Shown one piece after another: positions 11,816-26,021 of a stretch of 64,000 bases of DNA (the first letter of the stretch is position 1; each line of letters opens with the position of its first letter). A program made the translations under genes and the position numbers. The stretch covers positions 30,190,828-30,254,827 of the forward strand of contig CAIIXF020000010.1 in assembly GCA_903813345.2 (NCBI GenBank), in the 5' to 3' direction. The notes below the pieces were generated by a model that searched no databases, had not been told where the DNA came from, and worked only from the letters and a program-made list of their open reading frames with translations. The DNA is from Owenia fusiformis (lineage: Eukaryota; Annelida; Polychaeta; Sabellida; Oweniidae).

Positions 11816-12224
11816 AAAAAGTGATTATGAGTTTTTGCTGATTTCTTTTTACGAAATTATCACATATAACTACTGTTAACAATAACATAGTCTTTCACAA
11901 CAAAGTACACCTGAAATTATTTATAAAGCTACTAAATAGTTTAAGTATGAAAACTCAAAAACACTATTAATTAATATACAAAGTATTATCGTGCACTAAC
12001 TTTTCTTAAAATATTCAAAATAGCTGACATGATTGAGCTAACAGGTCCAAAACCTAATCAGATGTAGAATGAAGTGAGCTGAACAAAATTTTAAAGTTTT
12101 AAAAGCAACTGTGAAGCAGTTTTTCTTGAAGTTGCAGACAAATTTCATCCACATCTGTATGCACTCATAAGTTATCCCTGAAAATTTGAAGGTGATATCT
12201 GATATTCTGATGATGACTTTAACT
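11816..12224. other. No gene recognised
   Basis: AT-rich flank of the array, with degenerate array-like phrases near 12000-12060. Nothing else seen. Confidence 0.4.
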
Positions 12225-12344
12225 ATGGAATAATATAGGAATATCCTATGGTTTTGAAAAAATATCACTTATATCCATGAGTGGATATTGATATCTTCGC
12301 GAGTGAGCGCAGCGAATGAGTGAAGATACTGATATCCATGAGTG
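12225..12344 (+). repeat. Direct repeat flanking the Crypton locus (left copy)
   Basis: About 115 bp closely matching 14782-14902 in the same orientation. Shared blocks include 'aggaatatcctatggttttg' and 'gtgagcgcagcgaatgagtg'. The tyrosine recombinase gene lies between the two copies. A related inverted copy lies at about 15380-15417. Confidence 0.75.
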
Positions 12345-12643
12345 TCCGTTTATCCCATGGGGAATTATTATCCAGCGAACACTGAATAGTCAGATAAATT
12401 TCAACAAGATTTATTTCAACATTAATATTCACATCAATAAAATACTCATACAAAATATAACAAGAAATGTGAACAACATTTTATGGCACAACGTTGCCAT
12501 ATGTCTCTGAGATGATGAAATCATGTTGCTGCCTGATTCTAGCGAAGATGTTAATGGTGAATTGGGTCCTCCTGAAATGGTTCTGTTACGCATTAGTTTT
12601 CGATTTAAAGAATCAAATCAATAACACTGTTTACACCACATTT

Positions 12644-14437
12644 TTACTGAGATAATGAAATGTTTTTGGTGCCAGATTCTGGTGCCATGACGTTAATAGT
12701 AAATGATCCTCCAGTTATGGAACTATTATGAAATACTGAGGTTAGACACTTTTGTGCAACATTAGCTGTATTAGAGTGACTAGATGCACTGCTAGCAGTG
12801 GTGACACTGCTCCCAGGATTTGCTGATGTTGGCTCAGTATTTTTCTGATATTTACTTAATATATGGCTGACATTTTCGTGCTCCTCTGTGTCAAGCTCAT
12901 GGTAGTTGACAATACTGTTAGGATCTTTCCAACCAGTTATCTGAGCAACGGTGTCTGCATCTTGTCCTGCTTTCTTCAATTTCTTAACAAGTGTTTTCCT
13001 AGCAGTGTGGTTTGCAATCTTGGCCCCACATGCTCCTGTGATTCCAACTGCAACATAGAAAATTCCAAATGATCATCCTTACAATGTATGATGCATTAAG
13101 AATACACTGAATAATTGGGACAATTTTTGGGAGCTCGACTTCTCAGGTTATTTCACACATTTACTATTAAAATTTGTGCATTTCACCTTATAAAATTATC
13201 ATTTAAAATTATAGCACACTACCTAGGGAGCAGGCATTTTTCAATATTCCACCGAGATACCCTTCACCCATTGGTTGGCTCAGGAACCATGCCCCCTGAA
13301 GACATTTCATGTTGCGCACACCAAGGAAGAATGGAGCTTCTTCGTAGTTCATGTCGCATGGCCTCACATCTCTGAATTTTTTGAATACACTAACTGGGTC
13401 CCTTGCATCTGTAATTTCCCCACTTGTCGAAAACATTCGAGGCGGCACCTTACGAGTGTCAGACACATCACCACCTGAAAAGAACATGCGTGTAGTTTGA
13501 GACAATACACTCATTTTCATTATATTTAAATATCAGTAATACATGTGGTACAAGTTATATATGTAATACATTTATCTACATTAACATAGTTAGCCCTTTG
13601 CAGCCTACTGTATAGTACATTTTAGTACATACGATACAGTGAGTAAGATTATTTCTAAGTTTATTTACAAAATAAAAGTATTGGCATAGCCCTAAGTCTA
13701 AATCTTATAAATAATGTGCCCCTACCCGTTCGTGTCTTTGTCTGTCTCTCAGTAAACTGGATGTATTCCCTCCCTTCAGCATTTTTCATCAGGCTTAAAT
13801 CTCCCCACCTCATTCTTCTGCATTCTGTTCCTGTTCTCATTCCAAAATAAGTACAGCAGTTCCACCACATGAGATTCACTAAGGACCTTGGATTGTCCAT
13901 ACTGAAAATGTTCTTTGCAAACATGAGTTCTACTTCTTCATCTGTCAGAGGCCTTGTTCGGTTAGGTCGGTTACCTTTGCCTTTCGCTTTTAGGTTTTTC
14001 TGTTTGTCCCTAAGTGCTTCCCTCGCCCTTCTGAAACACGCATCTTTGACGATAGATTTTGAATATTTTTCCGTGGTAAGATGGCGTTCAATACTGGCCA
14101 TCAAACACCTTAATGACACCGGTTCATATTCCGAACCATCACGTTTTCTTACGTTTATAAACAAATCGGCCAAATATCCATTAAGTTCATTAGCATCTAT
14201 CTGCTCGATCTGTCTGAATTCGCCTCTAGACCCAAGAAATTCGTGGACAATTTTCATATCCAGCCTCGTCTTTTTTAACGTGTTTGGATTTTTCATCCCT
14301 TTCATAAACTGGTCCACATCTTCATTTGCAAATCTACCTCCTTGAGTGTCTTCATCCAGCTCTTCCTCGGAATGGATTATGTTGTTTTTTTCAAAGACAT
14401 GTAAGCCTACGCCTTCCAATGGAAGTTCGTCTGACAT
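12644..14437 (-). CDS. Crypton-type tyrosine recombinase (DUF3504-like), three exons
   Basis: Exons 14437-13726, 13474-13223 and 13047-12644 join in phase across GT-AG introns to give 455 residues ending at a TAA. The tyrosine recombinase catalytic set is present: Arg201 in FGMRTGTE (exon 1), the H-x-x-R box His335-Arg338 in NHTAR (exon 3), and Tyr370 in SIVNYHELD. An N-terminal SAM-like core-binding region precedes the catalytic domain. A Ser/Thr-rich, glycine-poor tail follows. This matches the recombinases of animal Crypton transposons and the related DUF3504 domains of ZMYM-type host proteins. Direct repeats on both sides (12225-12344, 14782-14902) favour a mobile element. The intact frame suggests recent activity or domestication; the sequence cannot tell which. 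Confidence 0.75.
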
Positions 14438-14582
14438 TTTGATTGCAAAAATTCAACGAACGTCATAAACGTGACGTAACAGGGTGGTTTGTATTAATGC
14501 GAACGCCGTAAAAACTATGATCCAAAAAAATATATATATTGTAAAGAATCGTTTTGCTGAATTAATAAAAAAAAAATGAAAA

Positions 14583-14902
14583 AATTCCCAAACCATCGAA
14601 TATCACTTTTGAAACCATCGAATATCACTTTTAAAACCATCGAATATCACCTTTCAAAAAGTGATATTCGATGGTTTCAAAAGTGATATTCGATGGTTTG
14701 GGAATTTTTTGCTAAAATATGATATCTTCATCCACGTATCAATTATATCTTCACGTGATATTCGATCTATATCCTTATAACCATGGGATAATATAGGAAT
14801 ATCCTATGGTTTTGAAAAAATATCATTTATATCCATGAGTGGATATTGATATCTTCATGAGTGAGCGCAGCGAATGAGTGAAGATATTTGTATCCATGAG
14901 TG
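14583..14902. repeat. Inverted repeat plus right flanking repeat of the Crypton locus
   Basis: 14583-14710 is a strong inverted repeat made of several copies of ACCATCGAATATCACTTTT facing their reverse complements. It is followed by a block beginning 'gctaaaatatgatatcttca' that recurs at about 15174 and 18252. The direct repeat 14782-14902 matches the left flank of the Crypton gene. Confidence 0.7.
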
Positions 14903-15064
14903 GATATAATTGATATTTTTGATTGATGGGAAATCATCATCAGTCAAAAAAGTTGAAAAATATAATTTGAGAAAAAATTTGAAAATATAATTGAAAAAAT
15001 TGAAATTTTGAAAATCTTTTTAAATATTTTTGAAAATAATTAAAAAATGTAAAAATATTTTTTT

Positions 15065-15420
15065 TTGAAAAAATTCCAAACCATCAAATATCACTTTTCA
15101 AACCATCGAATATCACTTTTTAAGACGTGATATTCGATAGTTTAAAAGTGATATTCGATGGTTTGTGAATTTTATGCTAAAATATGATATCTTGATCCAC
15201 ATATCAAATATATCTTCATGTGATATTCGATCTATATCCTTGCAACCATGGGATAAAAAAAAACATCCTATGATTTACTTGTGATATAATTTTTATCCAC
15301 TCATGGATATTGATATCTGCACTCTTTCGCTAGGCTCACCCGTGCAGATATCATACCCATTCATGGATTATAATCATATCACTCATAAATCATAGGATAT
15401 CCTCTATTTATTCCACAATG
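15065..15420. repeat. Second copy of the ACCATCGAATATCAC inverted repeat
   Basis: A degenerate copy of the 14583-14790 unit: inverted ACCATCGAATATCAC blocks, then 'gctaaaatatgatatcttg' and 'ttcgatctatatccttg'. The end at about 15380-15417 is an inverted version of the flank GGAATAATATAGGAATATCC. Confidence 0.6.
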
Positions 15421-18211
<2,791 letters not shown>

Positions 18212-18335
18212 TGGTTTCAAAAGTATTATTCAATGGTTTGGGAATTGTTCGCTAAAATATGATATCTTCACCCACTTATCAGTTATATCTTCACCTGATA
18301 TTCGATCTATATCCTTGTAACCATGGGATAAATAC
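18212..18335 (+). repeat. Third copy of the Crypton-flank MITE block
   Basis: It shares 'aaaatatgatatcttca', 'cgatctatatccttg' and 'aaccatgggataa' with 14700-14790 and 15170-15255. Confidence 0.7.
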
Positions 18336-20506
18336 ATATACAGTACATGAATGTAACCAAGTAACATTATATTTTTTCTCAATAGAAAATTGGGCAAGAA
18401 TGTTTATTTATGCCCTACTTTAACTACTTCAATGTGCAGCCTGCTGACATTTTTATCTTATGATATAGTACAATACTTAAGATTCAAATAAATTTAAATT
18501 TTCTCATATAAGTGTAAGTACTCAAACATGGAGATTGTGTCTTTAGAGATAGGATATCTGGTGTAAGAAAGTTGGAATCATCTACCAACATTATATGATA
18601 ACGGGAATAAGTAATAGTAGTAAAAGTAACATTAGTAGTCATATTTGTTACAGACCCCAAATGCCCCAACACACATGTTTCCACAGCCAGAAAAAATAAT
18701 GGCTGCCTGTAAGTACGACATCTTCTTGGTGTTGACATACACATATGCGTACCACCTGCTATTACAGATCATTGTTACAGATGCCAAACAATGACTGCTG
18801 GATGCCAAACGCTGAACACTGTTCACAAAAAAGCTGGAAACTGTAAAAATATGACACTAATTCTGGTGGTGACAAAATAAACAAACTTATACATCTTTCG
18901 ACAAAATATTAAGAAACTCTGTCTACTAGTATTCGAGTTATCTTCCGGACGGACGTCTTGTTTATATGCTGTTCATGTCATCATTATTCAGTCCAGCTTG
19001 AAAATCTATTTGTTGTTGCTGTTCATTCCTTCTTATTCTGATTTTATTTGTCTTTTCCTTTCACTCTTTGTCTTCTTAGTTTCTTCTTCTTTTCCTGTTG
19101 TTGTTACTTTCTTGTCTTCTTTAGTTTCTTCTTTCTTGGTCTTCTGTCTCCCTATTCCTATTCTTCTTTGGTCTTGTTTGGTGTCGGGTCTGCAGACTTG
19201 TGACTACACATCGGTGGGTTAAAGCTTCTTCTACCGGTAACACTCCCCTTCCCCTTTGTCTTTATCAATGTTTGTTTTTGTTGCTGTTTTTCTTCAATCT
19301 ATAGTTTACCCTCATTTCGGAGGCATACGGACGGACAAACAGACAGAGGGCTTCACTATATCCCTACTGAACTTTGTTCGTTGGGATAATAATGTGACGA
19401 ATTTTAAGTGTCTCTTATCATATCGCAAAAACACGAAACCAAGTTTGTCTGAAATTCTATTTATTTGTCAAAATCCAAAGTTCCGAAAATATGCTTCTTA
19501 CAGTTTTTGTCTGACTCCAGTCCATGCAACGAGGTTCTGAATATTTAATGTAAAATTGCCTTTTTTATTCCCAAATTTTGAGCCAAAATAAGAGGTCTTG
19601 TCCAATCAAATCTCAAAAATTACCATTTATAAAAATTGGCCGAAAATATGTGTGAAATAATTCTCTAGATACAAATATAAATATTATAGATTTCTGCCTA
19701 CATTGTTTAGAAAAAAGGTTGAAGGTTTCCCATAAATCCCACTTTTGTTAATATTTTGTGATTGCAAGAATTTAGTGTTTACATGGACCAGAGTCTGTAT
19801 GACATCATGCACGTGAACTATTCACCGTTCTCATTTACGGTAAGCTATGAAGTAATTAGGTCCATAAAATACCCTTTTTATAATCATTCAAATGCTAAAA
19901 ATTACAGAATAGTTTTCACAATTGTATAAAGATTATATAGGTATAATGATATAGAATATATGTCCTCTAAATATTGATAATTGGGTAATTAGCACTGAAA
20001 CACACCATCAATAATTCATATTTCTTTGTTGATTTTGTTCTGTCAAAATGTAATGTTGCATCCGGGAAATATGAAAACATATCACCACCTCATTAATCCA
20101 AGATTACAATTCTTCACATTTAGGTCATAATTTATCCCATGTCAAAAGTCGCTAGGCCCAACCGCCAAAGCTTTTCTCATTACTATTGGTTACATTAAAG
20201 AAACATCCATAAGCAGCATCAGCTCTTGTATTCGGTTTTCATGTCATGTTGATTTTAGAAATGTTTTGATGTTTACAAATCACTACGTTAATTGCGGAGA
20301 TGTTGATTGAAACAACTGATATCATAACAAACCAAATGGTATCAGAATCAACAACAATAAATCAATACAATCCAAAGTTAATGTAACCTTACTTTTTCCA
20401 AGCTGAACACAAATATATTAGATCATAGTTCATTATTAAATAAGGCCAATTGCAACTTTGTCACAATAACTCATAAGTGGTATTACCATAAACTGTAAAG
20501 ACATAC
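18336..20506. other. No gene; relics of array-element ends
   Basis: Near 18925-18960 and again at 19318-19400 are 3' ends of the ATC-hairpin type: 'cggacggac' microsatellite, then TATATCCC, a GAAC-ttt-GTTC hairpin, then GGGATAATAA. A T-rich, TTCTTCTT-rich stretch lies at 19015-19190. No exon with good support. Confidence 0.45.
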
Positions 20507-20640
20507 CCCTGTAGTATATCCTTCCTCTGGCCAAGGAGTTCTAGGAGTCCTGTGATACAACTCAAGAAGTAGTCCAAGACTTCCATATCTGCTATTAAAC
20601 CAGAATGTTGCATCAAATAGTCCAAGGCATCCAGAGAAAC
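20507..20640 (-). CDS. Isolated exon of an unidentified host gene
   Basis: A 134-nt minus-strand exon with acceptor 'gtgttttag' before 20640 and donor ggg|gtatgt after 20507. The peptide is rich in Gly, Leu and aromatic residues (LFDATFWFNSRYGSLGLLLE, then TPRTPWPEEGYTTG), which looks like real protein. It enters in phase 1 and leaves on a whole codon. A degenerate copy lies at about 20895-21010. Family not recognised. It could belong to the same minus-strand gene as the exons at 0.7-1.9 kb, or be a fragment. Confidence 0.45.
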
Positions 20641-20894
20641 CTAAAACACAAAACAAGGTATTAATATGCAAAATGTCAACACCTGCCATTTGTTACAGAT
20701 GGCAACCGCCGTAAACAAAAAAATTGGAAAACTATAAAAAATATGTCACCCTATCTGTAGAATACAGGGTTAGTTTTCAGAAGCTGACTTAATAATAGTA
20801 TTATCCATCCTGAACATAGGAATATGCTTTGTGTTCAAACATCAAACATGTGTTACTCATGTCAAAATTGTCAAGCTAGTGTTTTGTTTCACTA

Positions 20895-21010
20895 CCCAAG
20901 AAGTTTTTAGAATTCTCTGATACAACTCTATCAATACAATTGTACAATTCTCTGATGAAGTTGTTTTGGACCACTGTAGTTGCTACTGGTCTGAATGTTG
21001 CATTATAAAT
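20895..21010 (-). pseudogene. Degenerate duplicate of the 20507-20640 exon
   Basis: It shares 'ccaag.agtt.tagaa', 'ctctgatacaactc' and 'tctgaatgttgcat' in the same order as the exon at 20.5 kb, but the frame is broken and the splice sites are lost. Confidence 0.45.
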
Positions 21011-21779
21011 TGAAATTTACATAACACAAAAATATAGAATGGCATAGTTTAGGATACTGGACAAGTGGTAATTTTGCCTAATCATTTGATTTGATTATTG
21101 CCTAATTTTTGTCAGGTTTGGAAAATTAAATGTCGGAAATATCATCTTCATAATGTTATCCAATGGGATGTTTCTCGTCATTAGGAAAAATAAAATTTGG
21201 AAAATGATAAAATTTGACAATTCGGCAAATTAACCACTCAGATTAAATACCACTTATACAGTATTAAGTAGGTTGAATATCAATATAAGTCTAAACCTAT
21301 GTACTCTATATTATCGTATATTGCATTTTTTGTGTAAATACAATCGAACAAAAGACAAAATAACATATTTCACATTAATTGTTAAGATAATGTACTCAAA
21401 TAAAAGTATCTGAATTGATTGAATTTTATATCACACAGCCTTTGATTTCAATGAATCAACATTAAAAGCTCATCATGAACATTTTTCATTTCTAATTAAT
21501 AATACTTATACAATTAAGTGCAAGTGCACCTGTACTAATGCAAAAGGTGCAAATGCACCTTATACTGTATTTGTGCTTTCACATAATTCATTAAAACGTA
21601 TCTAATCCAACATGAATTACTGAAATAAATACCTTCCGAATTATATAAGTATAATGACAATGTTGTTGACACAGAACAAGAAACAATCTTATTTATCTTT
21701 TGAATTAATAACTGTGTGAACTGAAATTCAATATAAAGCATATAAACAAAAAAAATGTTTTTTATGATAGGAAATAATT
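21011..21779. other. No gene recognised
   Basis: AT-rich sequence; nothing supported. Confidence 0.5.
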
Positions 21780-22153
21780 TTAATCATAGGCTGTACTAGA
21801 ATATGCCCTCCAAGGACGATGATGTCAATATATTCTCATGATCAAGAATAAAGATCATTTATCTAAAAAAAAATGAGAAGTGCTAAATCAGACATCGAGC
21901 AAAGTTTCAACAATCCCTTGGTTATTTATTTATGTATGCCCCAAATAAAGTACTTGACTCCTGCCTTAAATTAATGACATTTTTATAATATGATAAATAT
22001 CGCTTATGAACTGAATGACTTAAAATTCAAATTTCATCAGACAGACATAAGTGCTCAAACAAGCAAATGCGTCTTAAGACATTAAAGATTTGGAGCAAAA
22101 AACTTGGAATTACAAAATAACAGTTCATTTCACTCACTATTCTTTATATAAAA
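21780..22153 (+). promoter_or_regulatory. Conserved upstream region of sensor gene 1
   Basis: It matches the regions upstream of the other two paralogues (32364-32708, 53320-53639), starting with 'ggctgtactagaat' and including 'cagacataagtgctcaaac' (22042) and 'gtcttaagac', 102-112 bp before each start codon. It probably holds the promoter and 5' leader. No TATA box could be assigned with confidence. Confidence 0.55.
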
Positions 22154-24145
22154 ATGAAAGCAGGTAATAGTAATAGTAACAGTAGTAGTAATAGTGGAAA
22201 TGGATCAAGTAGAAGGAGACAGAAGGTAATCACATCTTTAATCAAGAACACTCTCACTGCAACTGAAAAACAACAACTTTCTCAACATGTAACTGAAATA
22301 CACAACTTGGTTAAACTGAAACACAGCCAAGAAGACATAGACAGCCATGTACAGTATATCAGGACTCGTGTTATACAACCAATCCTTGATAAATTCAACA
22401 AAATGCACCCAGCACTAGCAGTGGATGATGTACTACTGAATGGAAGCATGTCAAATAAAAGTAAAATAGAATCTCCTAATGAGATTGATTATATTCTCCC
22501 AATGGCTCTCTCCAGATATGTAGTGATCTCAGAAAGAGGTCTATATAGAGGTCAGTTAGATGTAGGAATACCTGATGAATGTCACAATGATTTACTAAAT
22601 CTCACTAAGAAACATCCAGATTTAATAGAATTAGGCAATTCACTTAATTCAGGATATTTATTTTGGGAAATTATACATAAAGCTGTTGCAGAGTGTTTGT
22701 CACAACTACACACTGAGGGTGTACTGATCTACAAGGGAATGGAATCTCTATGGAGGAAGCCTGTAGAATCATCTCAGCTGGAAGAGAATGCAGTCATCCT
22801 GCATAATGAACCACATGGTCCCTGCATCCAACTCAGGGTATGGGGACCATTGTGTGTGACAGACATAGACATTGCATTCTGTCTGAAAATACTCAATATG
22901 CCTCAGCTGCCTCATACAGAGGATAATTTCTTTATGGCATTGCCTATGAGATATAAATGGGAGAAATCATTCTATGAGAAACCAGACTTGCGAGCATCCA
23001 GGATAGATGAACATCATAGGATTATACTGAGAACACTGAAATATATTCTATCACAGTATGAGAAGACACTTGATAAAACATGGTTACATTCACATGCACT
23101 ATTCACCATAGTAAGATACCATCAGGATCAATGTGATAACAATGCAGGTTCACCATCTATTGCTGAATGTTACAGTGACATCTCACACAATCTATATAAG
23201 CTGTTGCTAGAATCTGTAGAGAATACAACACAGGTTGAAGTAAGTTATAAATTGCTTGAAGATCTCTTTGATAAAGACTGTCCTGATATGTATATCTATC
23301 AATCAGGTGGTCTTATTGATGATGAAAGTATTGAAACAAGAGTATTCCTACTTGCTGTGTACATCCTACCAGAACTTCTGAAATCATCACATATAAGTTC
23401 TCCTGAGATCTCCTGTGAATATCTGCAGCTGATGTTTGAAGAGTGTGAGTTAGAATACAAGAGACAAGTGGTACTGCAGAATCCAAGCAAAACACTTACA
23501 TTTAGTGAGAAGGAAGAGATCTCATCTGTAGAGAATGTGATGGGATTAGGAAAATATGATTATTATAAATATGATTTAGGTGATTTAGATGATTTTTATG
23601 GTTTTTTTGATTATGATTATTATGATGATTATGATGGTTATGATGGTTATGATTATAATGATTATTCAGTTATGGTTGATACAGAGGTAATTCTGTCAAG
23701 ACTGAAACCTAAGATAACCTCATTGCAATCAAACATTCATTCTCATAGTGACCCCAGTGAATGTGAATCTGATACTGAGCCAAATAAGACACACTTATCT
23801 CAAACAGGACTTCACCATGTTATATACCAGGATATGCAAGCTGAACATTCCTTCCATGTTATATACACAAAAAACAAGGCAGGATTCCTGCAGCATATGG
23901 TAGACTTGTTTAAAACTCAAGGCATTGAGTCTGAGCCAATTTACAGAAATACTGAATTTGAGGAACAATGTAATAGTCATCAAAAGTGCTCAAAATGTGG
24001 GGAAAGTAACCATGTGACTAGTTCATGTTGGTGGCTTAAACCTGTGAGATGTTTCCGATGTAATCAGCTTGGACATAAGAGGAAATTATGCCATCATAAA
24101 ACTGAATTAAACATTCAAGTTGTGAAAATTGCAAGATTAACTTAG
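22154..24145 (+). CDS. cGAS/Mab-21-like nucleotidyltransferase with two CCHC zinc knuckles (paralogue 1)
   Basis: A single-exon frame of 663 codons starting at ATG. Seen in the sequence: a polar Ser/Asn N-terminus with a basic patch (SSRRRQK, 18-24); a helix leading to the nucleotidyltransferase signature Gly97-Ser98, then Glu110-x-Asp112 (PNEIDYIL); the third acidic site Asp237/Asp239 (CVTDIDIAF); a Mab-21-like helical lobe (about 260-440); an Asp/Tyr tract (486-504); and two CX2CX4HX4C knuckles, Cys612-Cys615-His620-Cys625 and Cys633-Cys636-His641-Cys646. Known for the fold: two-metal synthesis of cyclic or linear oligonucleotides after ligand binding, as in cGAS and animal cGLRs. The triad looks complete, so an active enzyme is likely. 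The knuckles suggest nucleic acid binding; that is inference. A one-base difference from paralogue 3 extends the C-terminus by about 17 residues past the last knuckle. Substrate and ligand are unknown. Confidence 0.85.
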   Translation: MKAGNSNSNSSSNSGNGSSRRRQKVITSLIKNTLTATEKQQLSQHVTEIHNLVKLKHSQEDIDSHVQYIRTRVIQPILDKFNKMHPALAVDDVLLNGSMSNKSKIESPNEIDYILPMALSRYVVISERGLYRGQLDVGIPDECHNDLLNLTKKHPDLIELGNSLNSGYLFWEIIHKAVAECLSQLHTEGVLIYKGMESLWRKPVESSQLEENAVILHNEPHGPCIQLRVWGPLCVTDIDIAFCLKILNMPQLPHTEDNFFMALPMRYKWEKSFYEKPDLRASRIDEHHRIILRTLKYILSQYEKTLDKTWLHSHALFTIVRYHQDQCDNNAGSPSIAECYSDISHNLYKLLLESVENTTQVEVSYKLLEDLFDKDCPDMYIYQSGGLIDDESIETRVFLLAVYILPELLKSSHISSPEISCEYLQLMFEECELEYKRQVVLQNPSKTLTFSEKEEISSVENVMGLGKYDYYKYDLGDLDDFYGFFDYDYYDDYDGYDGYDYNDYSVMVDTEVILSRLKPKITSLQSNIHSHSDPSECESDTEPNKTHLSQTGLHHVIYQDMQAEHSFHVIYTKNKAGFLQHMVDLFKTQGIESEPIYRNTEFEEQCNSHQKCSKCGESNHVTSSCWWLKPVRCFRCNQLGHKRKLCHHKTELNIQVVKIARLT

Positions 24146-26021
24146 ATACAATGTACATAGAATGCCAACAAGTGAATAACAGTGTGATTTGCAGTCCAAT
24201 ATAACAGGACATTTATGCAATTATTTCCTATTAGGATACATTTTGCACCTGCCCCCTTCTTTGATATATGAAATATTTGAAACTATGGCATAATTTCAAT
24301 GATAGCAGCACTGATGAAAACCCAAGCAGAGAGGATAATCAAACAACTGTTCGTTGGGATAATTAGCACTCATGGCATGAGTGCTCATGAGCGTGCTTTT
24401 GCCAGAGTGCTAATTTAATACTAATTTTGTGCTAACTGAGTACTCTGCATATCTCCCTGTGTACTTGTCATAACTGAAAGGCAAGTATCAATGTTAAGGC
24501 CATATCATGATATACTTATTGTTAATTAATAAGTATTAAAGTCTTCAAATGTACATGTATCTTGTAGGGTAGAACACCCCTAAACTTTCATCTTTTTTGA
24601 AGAAAGAGGAGCTATCAACTCTATTTCATTAAGAAACTACTGTAGCTGTATTCACACCATGAAAAATTCTTAAAATGTATATAAAAAGAACACATGGGAG
24701 TCAAAGAATAAACAGATTATCCTATGATCTGCTAATGTATCTACTACTCAGATTAGTGGTGTCAATTAACCGCTTGAGCATTAACCGGTTAACCGGGGGT
24801 TTTTATCGGTTAAAGTCGGTTAACCGGCGGGAAATTTGAACTGATAATTTCAAATGAAATCTTCATCTTCGATCTTGAAAGTTGAAAAAAATTGGAAAAA
24901 TGATATACCGGCGTTTATTCGTCAAGCTTTACTCTGTTCTATGTAAGCAAGCGCGGGAAAGCAATGTGGCAGGAATTAAAGTTGCTGATTGGATGTTTGT
25001 AAGGAATTATCGGACCTATCACATGTATGAGTAGCTCACATGAAACTGACGCTTGAAAAACAAACAGATTAAAATGCAAAGTAAGCGCGGGAAAGCAATG
25101 TGGCAGGGATTAAAGTTGCTGATTGGATGTTTGTAAATAGTTATAGGACTTATGACATGTATGAGTAGCTTACGTGAAACTGACACCATAAAACCAAACG
25201 GATTAGCATGCAAAATAAGCGGGGGAAATAACAGAAGTATACACGGTCAACTAACCGCCCATAAAAACACAGACCGGTCAAGGCATTATCGGCGGTTAAC
25301 CGGTTAACCAGTTAATACTTGACACCTCTAACTCAGATCATTAAATAAATATTTCTAACATATATATACTTTACTGTACTATAATTTATTTAAGTTTGTG
25401 ATGGCAATTCAAATGTCAAATGTTTTACAGTGTTAGTGGTAGCCATTGAAGTTTCTGGTTCCAGGGATGCAGCTTAGTTAAAAAATTTGAGCCCCATCTA
25501 TTTTTTGTATCTCATATTTAGTTTCAGTTTTGAGTTGTTTAGTTTTTTATATTTCGCATATTTGTAAATTCATGTGAGAAGCATTCGTGAAAAGTATCAA
25601 GCAAAAACCTGAAGAAAAAATTTAGGAGTACCTACATAACTGTTAGAACATAATTATGTGCTTATAAATATGCCATGAGATATTTGAAGATCCTAAACCA
25701 TGAGCACAATTGGTAAAAGGTACTTTGATTTATTTTCAAAAACTTGTGTTTGTGCATAATACATGTCCAGGTATCCATATCGATTTCGAAATATTTCTAA
25801 ACACATTGGAGCCTATCAAATTTTGCTTCAGACAACAAAACATGATTCTTTGGTAGCCAATCAGATTTGCTGATATAAACACACCCAGGTCGAGTAACAG
25901 TGACCTGAATGTGATGTTAAATCTTTGCATTCCAGGGTGTAATTTATTTCTGATTTTCAGGTTATTAAAATCTTTTTCTTGAATTCCTGAGAAAATGAAA
26001 CAAGGCACAGACATGAACAAT
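24146..26021 (+). repeat. Downstream flank of gene 1, shared with 49.3-50.9 kb and partly 62.6 kb
   Basis: 24146-24340 matches the 3' flank of gene 3 (55660-55905). From about 24350 the sequence matches 49330-50080 and 50540-50880 almost base for base (for example 'ggcaagtatcaatgttaagg'), apart from inserted elements. This is part of the segmental duplication carrying the sensor genes. The first part may be the 3' UTR. Confidence 0.8.
24754..25330. mobile_element. hAT-type MITE with 8-bp target duplication
   Basis: A 577-bp element with termini TAGTGGTGTCAA and TTGACACCTCTA (inverted, one mismatch). It is flanked by actcagat on both sides (24746-24753 and 25331-25338). The duplicated copy at 49725-49732 has the empty site (actcacat), so insertion came after the duplication. 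GGTTAACCGG-type subterminal repeats and two internal direct copies of about 110 bp (from about 24950 and 25085) are present. No transposase. The 8-bp duplication and TAG-type ends fit hAT. Confidence 0.85.

Noticed and set aside
13869-14345. 158-codon frame on the + strand
   Set aside because: It is antisense to exon 1 of the Crypton recombinase, whose catalytic motifs and splice phases fit the minus strand.
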